A stretch of 64,000 nt of DNA from Calothrix sp. FI2-JRJ7 (GCA_019359675.1 JAHHGX010000065.1:496001-560000); one strand, 5' to 3'. Counted from the first letter of the stretch, positions 1 to 7,730 are shown. Made by a program: numbers and translations. The notes: generated by a model not told the origin, from the sequence alone.

Positions 1-396
1 CTCACCACATTCCCAGCAACAGCAAGCACCAACGTTAATAAAACACCATCTTCACCAACCTCAACGCTACTAGCGCAAGTAGTCGATCAAGAAGCACTCT
101 ACAAAGCAGGCAACGCATTAGAAAGAGCAGCAAACGCAATGCTCGCAACCCAAACTGCAAAAAGTACACAACAAGTGCAACTGCATTTTGACACAGCATT
201 AGCAGCAATGGAAGAATCAGCAAGTTTATTAGAAAAAGCTGGTGTTCCTGAAGGCGCCAAAGCAATGAACCGCGCGCTTGCATTAGTACAAGCTGCGGTC
301 AATGCTGAGTCTGATGCTGAAGCAGACAACTTCATCAAAGAAGCAGGTAAAGCTTTAGATGATGTAATTGCAGCAATAGAAAAAGCAGCTAGTTAG
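1..396 (+). CDS. Ala-rich helical protein, 3' part only
   Basis: The reading frame is open from base 1 to the TAG at 394-396, so the gene begins outside the window and at least 131 residues are visible. The visible part is rich in Ala, Glu, Lys and Gln with no Cys and reads as long amphipathic helices. The first 25 or so residues are Thr/Ser/Pro-rich and resemble a linker. An internal ATG at 139 exists, but the frame upstream of it has the same composition, so the real start is upstream. The stop overlaps the stop of the convergent DAHP synthase gene by a few bases. No family recognised; function unknown. Confidence 0.6.
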   Translation, partial: LTTFPATASTNVNKTPSSPTSTLLAQVVDQEALYKAGNALERAANAMLATQTAKSTQQVQLHFDTALAAMEESASLLEKAGVPEGAKAMNRALALVQAAVNAESDAEADNFIKEAGKALDDVIAAIEKAAS

Positions 397-1268
397 GCTA
401 CTAATTGAAAAGGGGTAGATGTCTGACGACCCACCCCTACGGTATTTGTTGATATTTTGCGTCCGACTGCTGCGGCAACTGGTACTAATGTGTGAACTAA
501 ATCAATCATTTCTTCTAAAGAGAGTGCTTGTTGTGCATCGGAAACTGATTTTTCTGGGACTGGATGACACTCAATTATTAATCCATCGGCGCCACATGCA
601 ATTGCGGCACGTGATAATGGTGCTATTAGTTCGCGTCTGCCAGCAGCATGTGATGGGTCTACAATAACTGGTAGATGTGTAATTTGTTTGAGTGCTGCTA
701 CGGCGCCTAAGTCTAATACGTTACGAGTATAGTTATCGAAACTGCGAATACCACGTTCGCACAGTACTACATCAGAATTACCGTGACTTAAAATATATTC
801 TGCTGCCATGACAAACTCTTCAATTGTGGCAGCTAAACCGCGTTTAAGTAGAATTGGTTTACCCGCTTGTCCAAGTTCTTTGAGTAAATCAAAGTTTTGC
901 ATGTTGCGACTGCCTACTTGCAGCATATCAGCATGAGCAGCTATAACTTCGATTTGTGAAATCGCCATTACTTCTGTAACTACAGGTAGATTATATTTGT
1001 CTCTTACTTCTGCTAGTACTTTCAACCCAGTTTCACCCATACCTTGAAATGCGTAAGGAGATGTGCGAGGTTTGTAAACTCCACCACGTAATGCTTTTAC
1101 AGGGAAATTATGGAGTTTTTCTGCTACGGTTTCCATTTGTTCGTAACTTTCTACCGCACAGGGGCCACCAATAATAATTATTTCTTCGGCGCCGAAGATT
1201 ACATTATCAGAGATTTGGACTAAAGATTGTTCTTGGTTTGATTTAGCAGCAAGTTTAGCGTTATTCAT
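393..1268 (-). CDS. aroF: 3-deoxy-7-phosphoheptulonate (DAHP) synthase
   Basis: First enzyme of the shikimate pathway: condenses phosphoenolpyruvate and erythrose 4-phosphate to DAHP in the cytoplasm. The 291 residues carry the hallmarks of the type I-beta family (AroA/KDO8P-synthase-like barrel): GPCAVES at about 35-41, KPRTSP at about 66-71, a Lys-Arg-Gly near the middle (LLKRG), DPSHAAGRRE and ECHPVPEKS near the end. The start is the ATG at 1266-1268 (MNNAKLAAKS). A longer reading from 1331 would translate a terminator hairpin and is rejected. There is no obvious extra regulatory ACT or chorismate-mutase domain, so feedback control is more likely at the RNA level: the leader upstream holds an aromatic-rich peptide gene and a terminator (see 1299-1418). 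Confidence 0.93.
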   Translation of the reverse strand: MNNAKLAAKSNQEQSLVQISDNVIFGAEEIIIIGGPCAVESYEQMETVAEKLHNFPVKALRGGVYKPRTSPYAFQGMGETGLKVLAEVRDKYNLPVVTEVMAISQIEVIAAHADMLQVGSRNMQNFDLLKELGQAGKPILLKRGLAATIEEFVMAAEYILSHGNSDVVLCERGIRSFDNYTRNVLDLGAVAALKQITHLPVIVDPSHAAGRRELIAPLSRAAIACGADGLIIECHPVPEKSVSDAQQALSLEEMIDLVHTLVPVAAAVGRKISTNTVGVGRQTSTPFQLVA

Positions 1269-1298
1269 TGCAAGATGTTGTTTATATGTGTGAAAGTC

Positions 1299-1328
1299 AA
1301 AAAAAACCCGGAGTGTTAATACTCCGGG
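1299..1328 (-). terminator. attenuator terminator in the aroF leader
   Basis: On the minus strand an 8-bp stem (CCCGGAGT/ACTCCGGG, positions 1307-1328, 6-base loop) is followed at once by eight T (1306-1299). It is a canonical intrinsic terminator, yet it lies 24 bases after the leader-peptide stop codon and about 30 bases before the aroF start, inside the transcript's leader. Its 5' arm (CCGGAG) can alternatively pair with CTCCGG at 1361-1366, which lies in the Pro-Pro-Glu codons at the end of the leader peptide. A ribosome finishing the peptide would cover that segment and favour the terminator; one stalled upstream would leave it free. Confidence 0.8.
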
Positions 1329-1352
1329 CAAAAGTTTGTCGTCATGACGCGC

Positions 1353-1418
1353 CTATTGCTCCGGAGGATATCCGAACCAAAAATAAAATCCGTAAAACCA
1401 GCTTGTAAGGTATGTCAT
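1353..1418 (-). CDS. aromatic-rich leader peptide of aroF (21 aa)
   Basis: A 21-codon frame (ATG at 1416-1418, TAG at 1353-1355) with 10 aromatic residues: Tyr3, Trp7, Phe8, Tyr9, Phe11, Tyr12, Phe13, Trp14, Phe15 and Tyr17; the core reads SWFYGFYFWFGY, followed by PPEQ. This composition, the position just upstream of DAHP synthase and the terminator 24 bases after the stop match leader peptides of amino-acid operons controlled by attenuation (trpL/pheL type). The start ATG sits within GTCATGAC, which can pair with a second copy near 1341-1348, so start access may depend on folding. No clear Shine-Dalgarno sequence is visible. The same frame is open further upstream (an ATG at 1500-1502), giving an alternative 50-residue reading through the first hairpin. 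Expression is inferred. Confidence 0.72.
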   Translation of the reverse strand: MTYLTSWFYGFYFWFGYPPEQ

Positions 1419-1440
1419 GACGAACAAATTAATAGAAGTA

Positions 1441-1524
1441 CAAAAAAACAAAAACCGCAGAACATGTAGTCTGCGGTTCACTGGGTGATTTCCATGTGGA
1501 AACATAATTCACTCCCAGTGAACC
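1441..1524 (-). promoter_or_regulatory. upstream hairpin plus terminator-like hairpin, aroF leader
   Basis: Two adjacent hairpins on the minus strand. The first pairs GGTTCACTGGG with CCCAGTGAACC (outer ends 1524 and 1475, 11 bp). The second pairs AACCGCAGA with TCTGCGGTT (1453-1478, 9 bp), followed by a T-rich run (TTTTTGTTTTTTT) down to 1442. They share about four bases (AACC), so they may compete. This may be a first attenuation step ahead of the leader peptide, or the 3' end of a separate small RNA. The rest of the divergent gap up to 1832 is AT-rich and contains no further recognisable element. Confidence 0.5.
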
Positions 1525-1832
1525 ACCCGACGCCAAAAATAAAAATAGCTAATTGTATGTATCATTGATTAGATTGCTGGAAAAACTTATAATAATCCTA
1601 TCCTTTACAATTTAACAGGGTATAACAGCAAAGTCAATATATGAGCATCATTAAAAAAAATAGTGTTTATTCTGTAAAGTACGGCTTACTGAAGTAAAGC
1701 TTTATAGATAATAGGTAGTAGTCAATCGGCAACCACCAGGGTAAGCATGATATGAAAGAGCATCGATTGAGTGGAAAGCGCGGCGCCTATTAACCATCTA
1801 TTGCACAACGTTATCGACGCATCGACTTATAT

Positions 1833-2321
1833 ATGAAGCCCAGTTCCAAACTTTTATCAACATCATTTAACTATCACGGTGCTTATCCCTGTCCGGTTTG
1901 TCGTGTGGGTAAAATTACTCATATGCCCATGATGGAGGCAATGTCTTGTGATTTTTGTCAACAAATCTTCACTGTCAATATAGAACAACAGCAACTAAAA
2001 ATGCCTTCGCGACAACCTCCTTTAGTTTGGCGTTGGAATGGTTTTAATTGGACAGAAGCTCAACTAGAAGGAGTTGAATTTGGCTGGGGTTACGTTTTTG
2101 CAGCACTTGCCTTTATATTTTTACCAACAGGACTAATAGGTATCGTTGCTTACAATTTCCCCCCATCGCCAGAGGCTCCGTTAAGCTGGGTACCTTATAT
2201 TTGGACTGCGTTGACTTTTATATCGCACTTTACAATCATTTTATGGTTGTTCATTGAGATATATCAAGTACCGATTCGAGCTTATTTGCGAGCGATACGC
2301 GAGCGTTTGCTGACTCGGTAG
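1833..2321 (+). CDS. zinc-ribbon membrane protein, conserved hypothetical
   Basis: 162 residues. The N-terminal third has two CxxC pairs (CPVC near residue 20, CDFC near residue 40) that would form a zinc ribbon. Two hydrophobic segments follow at about 90-115 (YVFAALAFIFLPTGLIGIVAY) and 125-150, ending in a basic tail (RAIRERLLTR). This layout suggests an inner-membrane or thylakoid-anchored protein with a cytoplasmic metal-binding head. It stands alone, between the divergent aroF leader and the J-domain gene. Function unknown. Confidence 0.75.
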   Translation: MKPSSKLLSTSFNYHGAYPCPVCRVGKITHMPMMEAMSCDFCQQIFTVNIEQQQLKMPSRQPPLVWRWNGFNWTEAQLEGVEFGWGYVFAALAFIFLPTGLIGIVAYNFPPSPEAPLSWVPYIWTALTFISHFTIILWLFIEIYQVPIRAYLRAIRERLLTR

Positions 2322-2528
2322 ATAAAAATTGAGGATTCTGAGTCCGGGAATAGGGGATTACAAAATGTATATTCTCTAGTCCCGATTCATAATTCTAGGT
2401 AATCACAAAAATTAAAAAACACTGTATTTGTGATGTCCTGAACGAATTGGTCAAAAGATTTACTCCTGAAAAGAGCAGATAAGGGGCTAAATCGCTCATA
2501 ATTAAAATGGTAAAAATAAAAGTGCCTT

Positions 2529-3452
2529 ATGAGAGAGCTGGAGCGATACTACCGAATTTTAGAATTGGAGCCAGGAGCTACTCTTGATGAAGTTAACCAG
2601 GCTTACAAGGATTTGGCTTTTGTATGGCATCCAGACCGCATCCCGTTGGATAATCAACGTTTAAGAGAAAAAGCTGAGAGAAAGCTTCAAGACATTAACG
2701 AAGCGCGCGAGAAGTTACGCTCGTACAAATCGCGCTTTAACGTTAATCGCACATCCTCGCAAACAACGTACAGGCAATCATCCAGACCTGTGTCACAACC
2801 GCCACCAAAGTCAACTAGATATACCTCTCAATCAACCTCACAATCAAGAACATACGAGCCAGCACCAGAGCCTAAACCGCAGCCAGCACCGGAACCTAAA
2901 CCACACGAGCCAGCACCGGAACATGAAGCAGAATCGGCAAAAGAACCCAAATCAGAAGCGGCGCCAAAATCTCCATCTTCAAGCCAAACAACTTACAGAC
3001 CTGCCTCTTCAACCACACCAAAATCTACACCTCAGCCAAGTTACCAAGAACAAACATATCAATCCAATTATCAACCGCCTAAGCAACATCCCGATTTAAG
3101 CGGCAAAGACTACAGTAATGCCAACTTAAGTAACCGTGATTTCTCCGGTAGAAACTTGAGTTACGCAAATCTTAGCGGTGCCAATCTTAGCGACACATTT
3201 ATGCACAAAGTAAATTTACGTGGTGCAAATCTGTCTGAAGCTAATTTATTTCGGGCAAATTTACTGCTAGCCGATTTACGAGAAGCCAATTTACAGTCAG
3301 CCAACCTAATAGGCGCCGATTTAAGCGGTGCTGATTTACGTGGCGCCGACTTCCGTAATGCCAGAGTCATGATAGGCGATAGAGTTCAAGTCAAACTCAT
3401 CGGCGCCATGTTAAGCGGCGCCATCATGCCCGACGGTTCCGTACATGATTAA
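2529..3452 (+). CDS. J-domain protein with C-terminal pentapeptide repeats
   Basis: 307 residues in three parts. Residues 1-65 form a DnaJ-type J domain with the HPD tripeptide (VWHPDRIP, about 34-41), which stimulates Hsp70 ATPase. Residues 70-185 are a low-complexity Pro/Gln/Ser/Glu linker with PAPEPKP-type repeats. Residues 190-300 are a pentapeptide-repeat solenoid (ANLSGANLS, ADLSGADLRGADF) expected to fold as a right-handed quadrilateral beta-helix. There is no G/F region, zinc finger or CTD, so it is not a classical DnaJ. It probably recruits DnaK to a partner bound by the solenoid or linker; the partner is unknown. The GGCGCC palindrome recurs in the repeat-coding part. Confidence 0.85.
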   Translation: MRELERYYRILELEPGATLDEVNQAYKDLAFVWHPDRIPLDNQRLREKAERKLQDINEAREKLRSYKSRFNVNRTSSQTTYRQSSRPVSQPPPKSTRYTSQSTSQSRTYEPAPEPKPQPAPEPKPHEPAPEHEAESAKEPKSEAAPKSPSSSQTTYRPASSTTPKSTPQPSYQEQTYQSNYQPPKQHPDLSGKDYSNANLSNRDFSGRNLSYANLSGANLSDTFMHKVNLRGANLSEANLFRANLLLADLREANLQSANLIGADLSGADLRGADFRNARVMIGDRVQVKLIGAMLSGAIMPDGSVHD

Positions 3453-3531
3453 GTTAGGAGGCGCGGAGTTAGGAAGTAATGACTGTGATGTGAGAAACTT
3501 AACAATGGTTTACAATTACACCATTAGTTAA

Positions 3532-4017
3532 ATGAGTACCACAATCACAGACATAGCAGTCAAAACAATCGACGGGCAAGAAAAAAACCTCAGTGAATAT
3601 ACAGGAAAAGTACTACTAATAGTAAACGTCGCATCTTACTGCGGTTACACAGGGCAATATAGCGGACTAGAGAAATTAAACCAAAAGTACCGCGATGGCG
3701 GATTACGTATACTTGGATTCCCTAGTAACGATTTCGGCGCCCAAGAACCAGGTACAAACCAAGAAATTGCAACATTTTGCGACAGAAACTATGGTGTAAC
3801 TTTTGACTTGTTCGATAAAGTTCACGCAAAAGGGTCTGATAAACACCCACTTTACGAGCGACTAACAAGCGCAGTGGAACCAAAAGGTGACGTATCTTGG
3901 AACTTTGAGAAATTTGTAGTCGGCAAAAATGGTGAAGTAGTTGCACGCTTTAAAAGCGGTACCACACCCGAAGCACCAGAATTAATCGAAACAATTGAGC
4001 GAGAGTTAGCAAAGTAG
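3532..4017 (+). CDS. glutathione peroxidase-family thiol peroxidase
   Basis: 161 residues, the full length of the bacterial GPX family. Reduces hydroperoxides, in cyanobacteria mostly with thioredoxin or NADPH-linked donors rather than glutathione. The peroxidatic Cys is Cys37 (VASYCGYT), the Gln lies in FPSNDFGAQEPG (about 61-72), and the Trp and Asn in VSWNFEKF (about 120-127). A second Cys in ATFCDRNYG is the probable resolving Cys. No signal peptide, so cytoplasmic. It is followed directly by two hairpin repeats (4018-4167). Confidence 0.9.
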   Translation: MSTTITDIAVKTIDGQEKNLSEYTGKVLLIVNVASYCGYTGQYSGLEKLNQKYRDGGLRILGFPSNDFGAQEPGTNQEIATFCDRNYGVTFDLFDKVHAKGSDKHPLYERLTSAVEPKGDVSWNFEKFVVGKNGEVVARFKSGTTPEAPELIETIERELAK

Positions 4018-4078
4018 GGTGCGTGAAAGCTATTACAATCAAGCAATGTAACGCCAGATTTAACTGCTTTCACGCACC
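4018..4078. repeat. GGTGCGTGAAAGC inverted-repeat element, copy 1
   Basis: Starts right after the peroxidase stop codon. GGTGCGTGAAAGC at 4018-4030 is matched by its exact complement GCTTTCACGCACC at 4066-4078, with a 35-base AT-rich loop. Related copies lie at 11682-11741, 44204-44263 and 57796-57855, and the loop sequences are recognisably alike, so this is a dispersed family and not just a local terminator. In RNA it would form a long hairpin and could act as a terminator or mRNA end. Confidence 0.8.
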
Positions 4079-4107
4079 ATCAACTCGCGGGTAACTCTAT
4101 AGTTATT

Positions 4108-4167
4108 GGTGCGTGACGCTACCAGATTGCTCGCTTTGTTCGATAATTGTTTGTAGCGTCACGCACC
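4108..4167. repeat. GGTGCGTGACGCTAC inverted-repeat element
   Basis: GGTGCGTGACGCTAC near 4108-4122 is complementary to GTAGCGTCACGCACC at 4153-4167. It is the sister form of the element at 4018-4078 (same GGTGCGTGA end, different inner arm), and the same tandem arrangement of the two forms recurs at 11609-11741. Confidence 0.78.
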
Positions 4168-4178
4168 CTACTTTGATT

Positions 4179-5000
4179 ATGAATGTTGCAATTATTGGAT
4201 GTGGTTATGTTGGTACGGCAGTTGCTAAATGTTGGCAGCAGAAAATGACGCTGGTTGTAACAGCGACCACTACTACACTCCCAAGAGTTCCAGAACTACA
4301 AACTTTTGCCCAAAAAGTATTTGTTTTAGAAGCAAGTGACCGCGCAGAATTAGAAAAAGTCGTACATGGTCAAGATTGTGTATTGTTGAGTGTTGCACCT
4401 AGACGCGGTAATTCTTATCAAGATACTTATTTAGAAACTGCCGAAACACTCGCACAAGTCTTAAAAAAAGCTCCAGTCAAACAATTAATATATACGAGTA
4501 GTTGTTCAGTATACGGTAATCAAAACGCTAATTTAGTCGATGAAACAACACCTCTGCCGCCAACTAGTGAAAGTCAGCAAGTTCTCTGTGACACCGAACA
4601 AGTATTACTTACTGAATTAAAAGATAAATTACATGTTTGTATATTTCGTCTTGGTGGAATTTATGGGCCAGGACGCGAACTAGTAAAAATTTACGGTCGA
4701 GTCGCAGGACAAACTCGTCCTGGAGATGGAAGCGAACCATCTAACTGGATACATTTGGATGATATTGTCGGCGCCATCGAGTTTGCGCGTCACTATCACC
4801 TTCAGGGAATTTATAATTTAGTTGACGATGCTTATTTATTGAATCGCGAAGTAATTGAGCGTGTGTGTGAGACTTATAATTTACCCAAAGTCACATGGGA
4901 TACCTCACAACCATCCAACAAAAACTACAACGCTAAAATCTCAAATCAAAAAATTAAAGCTGCTGGTTACAAGTTAATTCATCCGGAGTTGATTTTTTAA
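4179..5000 (+). CDS. NAD(P)-dependent epimerase/dehydratase (extended SDR family)
   Basis: 273 residues. The start is the ATG at 4179 (MNVAIIGCGYVGT), because the frame upstream of it runs through a repeat. GCGYVGT is the nucleotide-binding glycine motif (GxGxxG). YTSSCSVYGNQ supplies the Ser and Tyr of the SDR active site region, but the usual YxxxK is not evident (after SVYGNQ a Gln-rich segment follows), so activity is uncertain. LGGIYGPGRE and WIHLDDIVGAI are standard for nucleotide-sugar epimerases of COG0451. Two bases separate it from the next gene, so the two are probably cotranscribed. Confidence 0.82.
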   Translation: MNVAIIGCGYVGTAVAKCWQQKMTLVVTATTTTLPRVPELQTFAQKVFVLEASDRAELEKVVHGQDCVLLSVAPRRGNSYQDTYLETAETLAQVLKKAPVKQLIYTSSCSVYGNQNANLVDETTPLPPTSESQQVLCDTEQVLLTELKDKLHVCIFRLGGIYGPGRELVKIYGRVAGQTRPGDGSEPSNWIHLDDIVGAIEFARHYHLQGIYNLVDDAYLLNREVIERVCETYNLPKVTWDTSQPSNKNYNAKISNQKIKAAGYKLIHPELIF

Positions 5001-5001
5001 C

Positions 5002-5901
5002 ATGCTAACTCAAGATACTACACAGACACAATATTACACCTGGCTTTCTTATCGCTGCGCTTACGAGGTGTACAATCCTACTAATACACCAAATGGCGCC
5101 CCTTTATTATTGATTCATCCCATCGGGGTTGGTTTATCACGCCAATTTTGGCAGCGTTTTTGCCAAGAGTTTTACAATCAAGGTCATCAGAATCAGATTT
5201 ATAATCCTGATTTAATTGGGTGTGGTGATAGTGATATGCCCGCAGTACCATCAACACCTGACTTTGAAGCACAACAGTTACAATTCTTTATTCAAAATAT
5301 AATTCAGAAACCTGTAATTTTAGTTGTACAAGGCGCCTTATTTCCTGTAGCCGTCGAATTATACGAGAAAATACCCGATTTAATCGCGGGAATGGTGTTA
5401 TCTGGACCTCCCACATGGTCACTAATTAGTAAAGATAGACCCAAATGGCGCCAAAATTTAGCATGGTCAATATTTAGTTCACCATTTGGAAATTTATTCT
5501 ACCGTTATGCGCGTACCGAGAAGTTTTTACGCAACTTCTCAACTAAAAGATTATTTGCTTCCTCTGATAAAGTTGATAGTGAGTGGCTGAATACTTTACG
5601 TCAAGGCGCCTCTAATATGGCTTCTCGCTATGCTGTATTCTCATTCTTAGCAGGATTTTGGCGCCAGGACTATCGTAGCAGAGTAGCAGCAATTCAAAAA
5701 CCCGTACTTGTAGTTATGGGTGAAGTAGCATCGAGTATAGCCAAAGAAGGAGAACAAGAAAAAGCAAACGAACGTTTAGCCGAGTACTTAGCGTGTTTAC
5801 CTCAAGGACAAGGTATTAAAATTCCAGGAAGAAATGTTTTGCCATATGAGTCAACAACAGAATTTGTGAAAGCAATGTCATCATTTATTAAATCTATATA
5901 A
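5002..5901 (+). CDS. alpha/beta-hydrolase fold protein, probable missing nucleophile
   Basis: 299 residues starting directly after the epimerase stop. LLLIHPIGVGLS (about 31-42) is the oxyanion-hole HG-like strand end, DLIGCGDSD (about 72-80) the cap entry, and VLVVMGE the late strand before the acid loop. At the nucleophile elbow, where GxSxG is expected, it reads VVQGALFP, with no Ser, Cys or Asp at the nucleophile position. It may therefore be a non-catalytic scaffold or use another chemistry. No signal peptide. Confidence 0.8.
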   Translation: MLTQDTTQTQYYTWLSYRCAYEVYNPTNTPNGAPLLLIHPIGVGLSRQFWQRFCQEFYNQGHQNQIYNPDLIGCGDSDMPAVPSTPDFEAQQLQFFIQNIIQKPVILVVQGALFPVAVELYEKIPDLIAGMVLSGPPTWSLISKDRPKWRQNLAWSIFSSPFGNLFYRYARTEKFLRNFSTKRLFASSDKVDSEWLNTLRQGASNMASRYAVFSFLAGFWRQDYRSRVAAIQKPVLVVMGEVASSIAKEGEQEKANERLAEYLACLPQGQGIKIPGRNVLPYESTTEFVKAMSSFIKSI

Positions 5902-5931
5902 AAGTATGGTGGGCCGAAGCCCACCTTACAA

Positions 5932-6567
5932 TTACTTACCTTTTTGTTTATTCAAATAATAATGCCACAAAATTCTTGTTGCTATTGCACGCCACGGGCG
6001 CCATTTCTCAGCAATAACTTCTAGTTGTTGTGGTGTTGGACGTGTAGATAAATCTTTTAATTTCTGATAAGCAAGAATCACTCCTAAGTCAGATGCAGGA
6101 AAAGCATCAGGACGCTGTAACGACATCATTAAATATATATCTACAGTCCAATTACCGATACCTTTAATTTTTGTAAGTTCCGCGCGTAAAGTTGCCTCAT
6201 CACCCAATTCAAGTTTATCCAAGTCAAGTTGCTTATTAGCTAACGCAGCAGCTAACGCACGGGTATATACAATCTTTTGACGACTTAAACCTGCTGACTG
6301 TAACTGCGAATCATTAAACGTAACAAAATTCTCCGGTGTCAAAGGATTAACCAAAAGTTCTAACTTCTTAAATATTGCATTTGCCGAAGCAACCGAAACT
6401 TGTTGTCCTAAAATAATTCGTATAAGTCCAATAAAACCCTTTTCCCGTATCCAGTTAGGTGGGTATCCATAGGTTTGAATAATTTCTGCTAAGTCACTGT
6501 CATGAGTTACAAGTTCTTGTATACCTAGCGCAATCGTTTCTTCTGTAAGGGGTTGCAGTATTAACAT
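5932..6567 (-). CDS. AlkA-like DNA-3-methyladenine glycosylase (HhH-GPD family)
   Basis: 211 residues. Base-excision repair glycosylase that removes alkylated purines. The helix-hairpin-helix is at about 130-142 (KIKGIGNWTVD), followed by the catalytic Asp in FPASDLGV (about 156-163). ILGQQVSVASA (about 52-62) is the conserved family helix. It lacks the N-terminal AlkA_N domain of E. coli AlkA and the iron-sulfur Cys cluster of Nth/MutY, so it belongs to the short AlkA/MAG class. It converges on the hydrolase gene with about 30 bases between. Confidence 0.88.
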   Translation of the reverse strand: MLILQPLTEETIALGIQELVTHDSDLAEIIQTYGYPPNWIREKGFIGLIRIILGQQVSVASANAIFKKLELLVNPLTPENFVTFNDSQLQSAGLSRQKIVYTRALAAALANKQLDLDKLELGDEATLRAELTKIKGIGNWTVDIYLMMSLQRPDAFPASDLGVILAYQKLKDLSTRPTPQQLEVIAEKWRPWRAIATRILWHYYLNKQKGK

Positions 6568-6672
6568 TATGTTTTTATTTATACGTGGATACTCTTGCTA
6601 TAATCAAAGGTAATCTTATGATAGGAAAGTAGTAACATTTGTCCTATCGCTTCCAATATTATTATTACGCAA

Positions 6673-7257
6673 ATGCAAGTCACAGAAAAGCGGTACTCTA
6701 CCATAGAGGAATACTTAGCTTTGGAGGAAAAAGCCGACTCCAGAAGCGAGTATATAGATGGAGAGATTATTCCAATGGCAGGTGGAAGTGCAAATCATAA
6801 TCGAATAGCTGGTAATTTTTATGCTGTTATGAATTTTGCGTTCAAGCGAGAAAATTATGAAGTATTCAACAGCGATATGCGTCTTTGGCTACCAAAGCCA
6901 CGTATTTATACATACCCAGATGTAATGGTTATAGCAGGTGAACCAGAATTTTTTGAGAATCGTAAAGATATAATTACCAATCCAAAAGTAATCATTGAGG
7001 TTTTATCAAAATCTACTGAAAGCTATGATAGAGAAGATAAGTTTAAGGCTTATCGCACAATACCGTCGTTTGAAGAATACTTACTGATTGAACAGGACAT
7101 TATTTATATACGACATTATTCAAAAACATCAAATAAGCGTTGGTCATTACAAGAATATGATGAGGAAGATGAAAAAATTTCCCTCACAACTATTCCGTTT
7201 GAAATTACGTTGCAAGATTTATACAATAAGGTAAAGTTTGATACGATTGAATCATAA
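6673..7257 (+). CDS. Uma2 family protein (DUF820, PD-(D/E)XK fold)
   Basis: 194 residues, typical of the Uma2 family that is expanded in filamentous cyanobacteria. YSTIEEYLALEEKADSRSEY, then DGEIIPMAGGSANHN, SDMRLWL, YPDVMVI and a later VIIEVLSKST segment give the D...ExK-like restriction-endonuclease fold core (Asp in YPDV, Glu in IIEVLS). These proteins are annotated as putative endonucleases, but a biological target is not established. Stands alone, with its own AT-rich upstream region. Confidence 0.9.
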   Translation: MQVTEKRYSTIEEYLALEEKADSRSEYIDGEIIPMAGGSANHNRIAGNFYAVMNFAFKRENYEVFNSDMRLWLPKPRIYTYPDVMVIAGEPEFFENRKDIITNPKVIIEVLSKSTESYDREDKFKAYRTIPSFEEYLLIEQDIIYIRHYSKTSNKRWSLQEYDEEDEKISLTTIPFEITLQDLYNKVKFDTIES

Positions 7258-7340
7258 AAAGAGGAAGGAAAGTCTAAATAGGCACGCTCTTGCCTATGCT
7301 ATGATACAATCTGTCAAACTTGGAATAACAGTTTTATAAC

Positions 7341-7730
7341 TTACTGCCAAATGCGCTCTACTGAGTAATTATCAAATGCAGAATCAGCACTGGCAATAGG
7401 TATATTTTCAATTATTGCTTGTGCAATTAAAAGTTTATCAAATGGGTCACGATGATGTAGTGGAAGTGTTGCAGTACAATTAATATGCTCAAGAGTTATA
7501 TTTAGCAATTTAAAGTCGTTCAAACTCAATTGTTGCTCAATAAAAGTTTTTATTGGTAAACTTAAAGTTAATTTACTAATGCTTTGCTTAATAGAAAGTT
7601 CCCACACACTAGCAGTATTGATTACTTTCTCATTACTGTCATCTTCAATTATGACTCTAATTTTATCACTAAACCTTCGGTCTCCTATAAAAAACCAAAT
7701 TAAAGTATGAGAGTCTAATAATAATCGCAT
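7341..7730 (-). CDS. PIN-domain toxin (VapC-like ribonuclease)
   Basis: 129 residues. Acidic residues typical of PIN nucleases: Asp6 in LLLDSHTLIW, Glu in ASVWELSIK (about 44), Asp in HRDPFDKLLIAQA (about 95-99) and Asp in ASADSAF (about 115). Toxic RNase neutralised by the upstream antitoxin gene, whose stop overlaps this start at 7730, so the two are translationally coupled. Confidence 0.9.
   Translation of the reverse strand: MRLLLDSHTLIWFFIGDRRFSDKIRVIIEDDSNEKVINTASVWELSIKQSISKLTLSLPIKTFIEQQLSLNDFKLLNITLEHINCTATLPLHHRDPFDKLLIAQAIIENIPIASADSAFDNYSVERIWQ

Noticed and set aside
1269-1331. N-terminal extension of aroF from 1331
   Set aside because: It would translate the terminator hairpin and its T run; the family begins close to the ATG at 1268.
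3161-3370. Long antisense frame over the pentapeptide repeats
   Set aside because: Mirror of the repeated codons on the opposite strand; composition is an artefact of the repeat.
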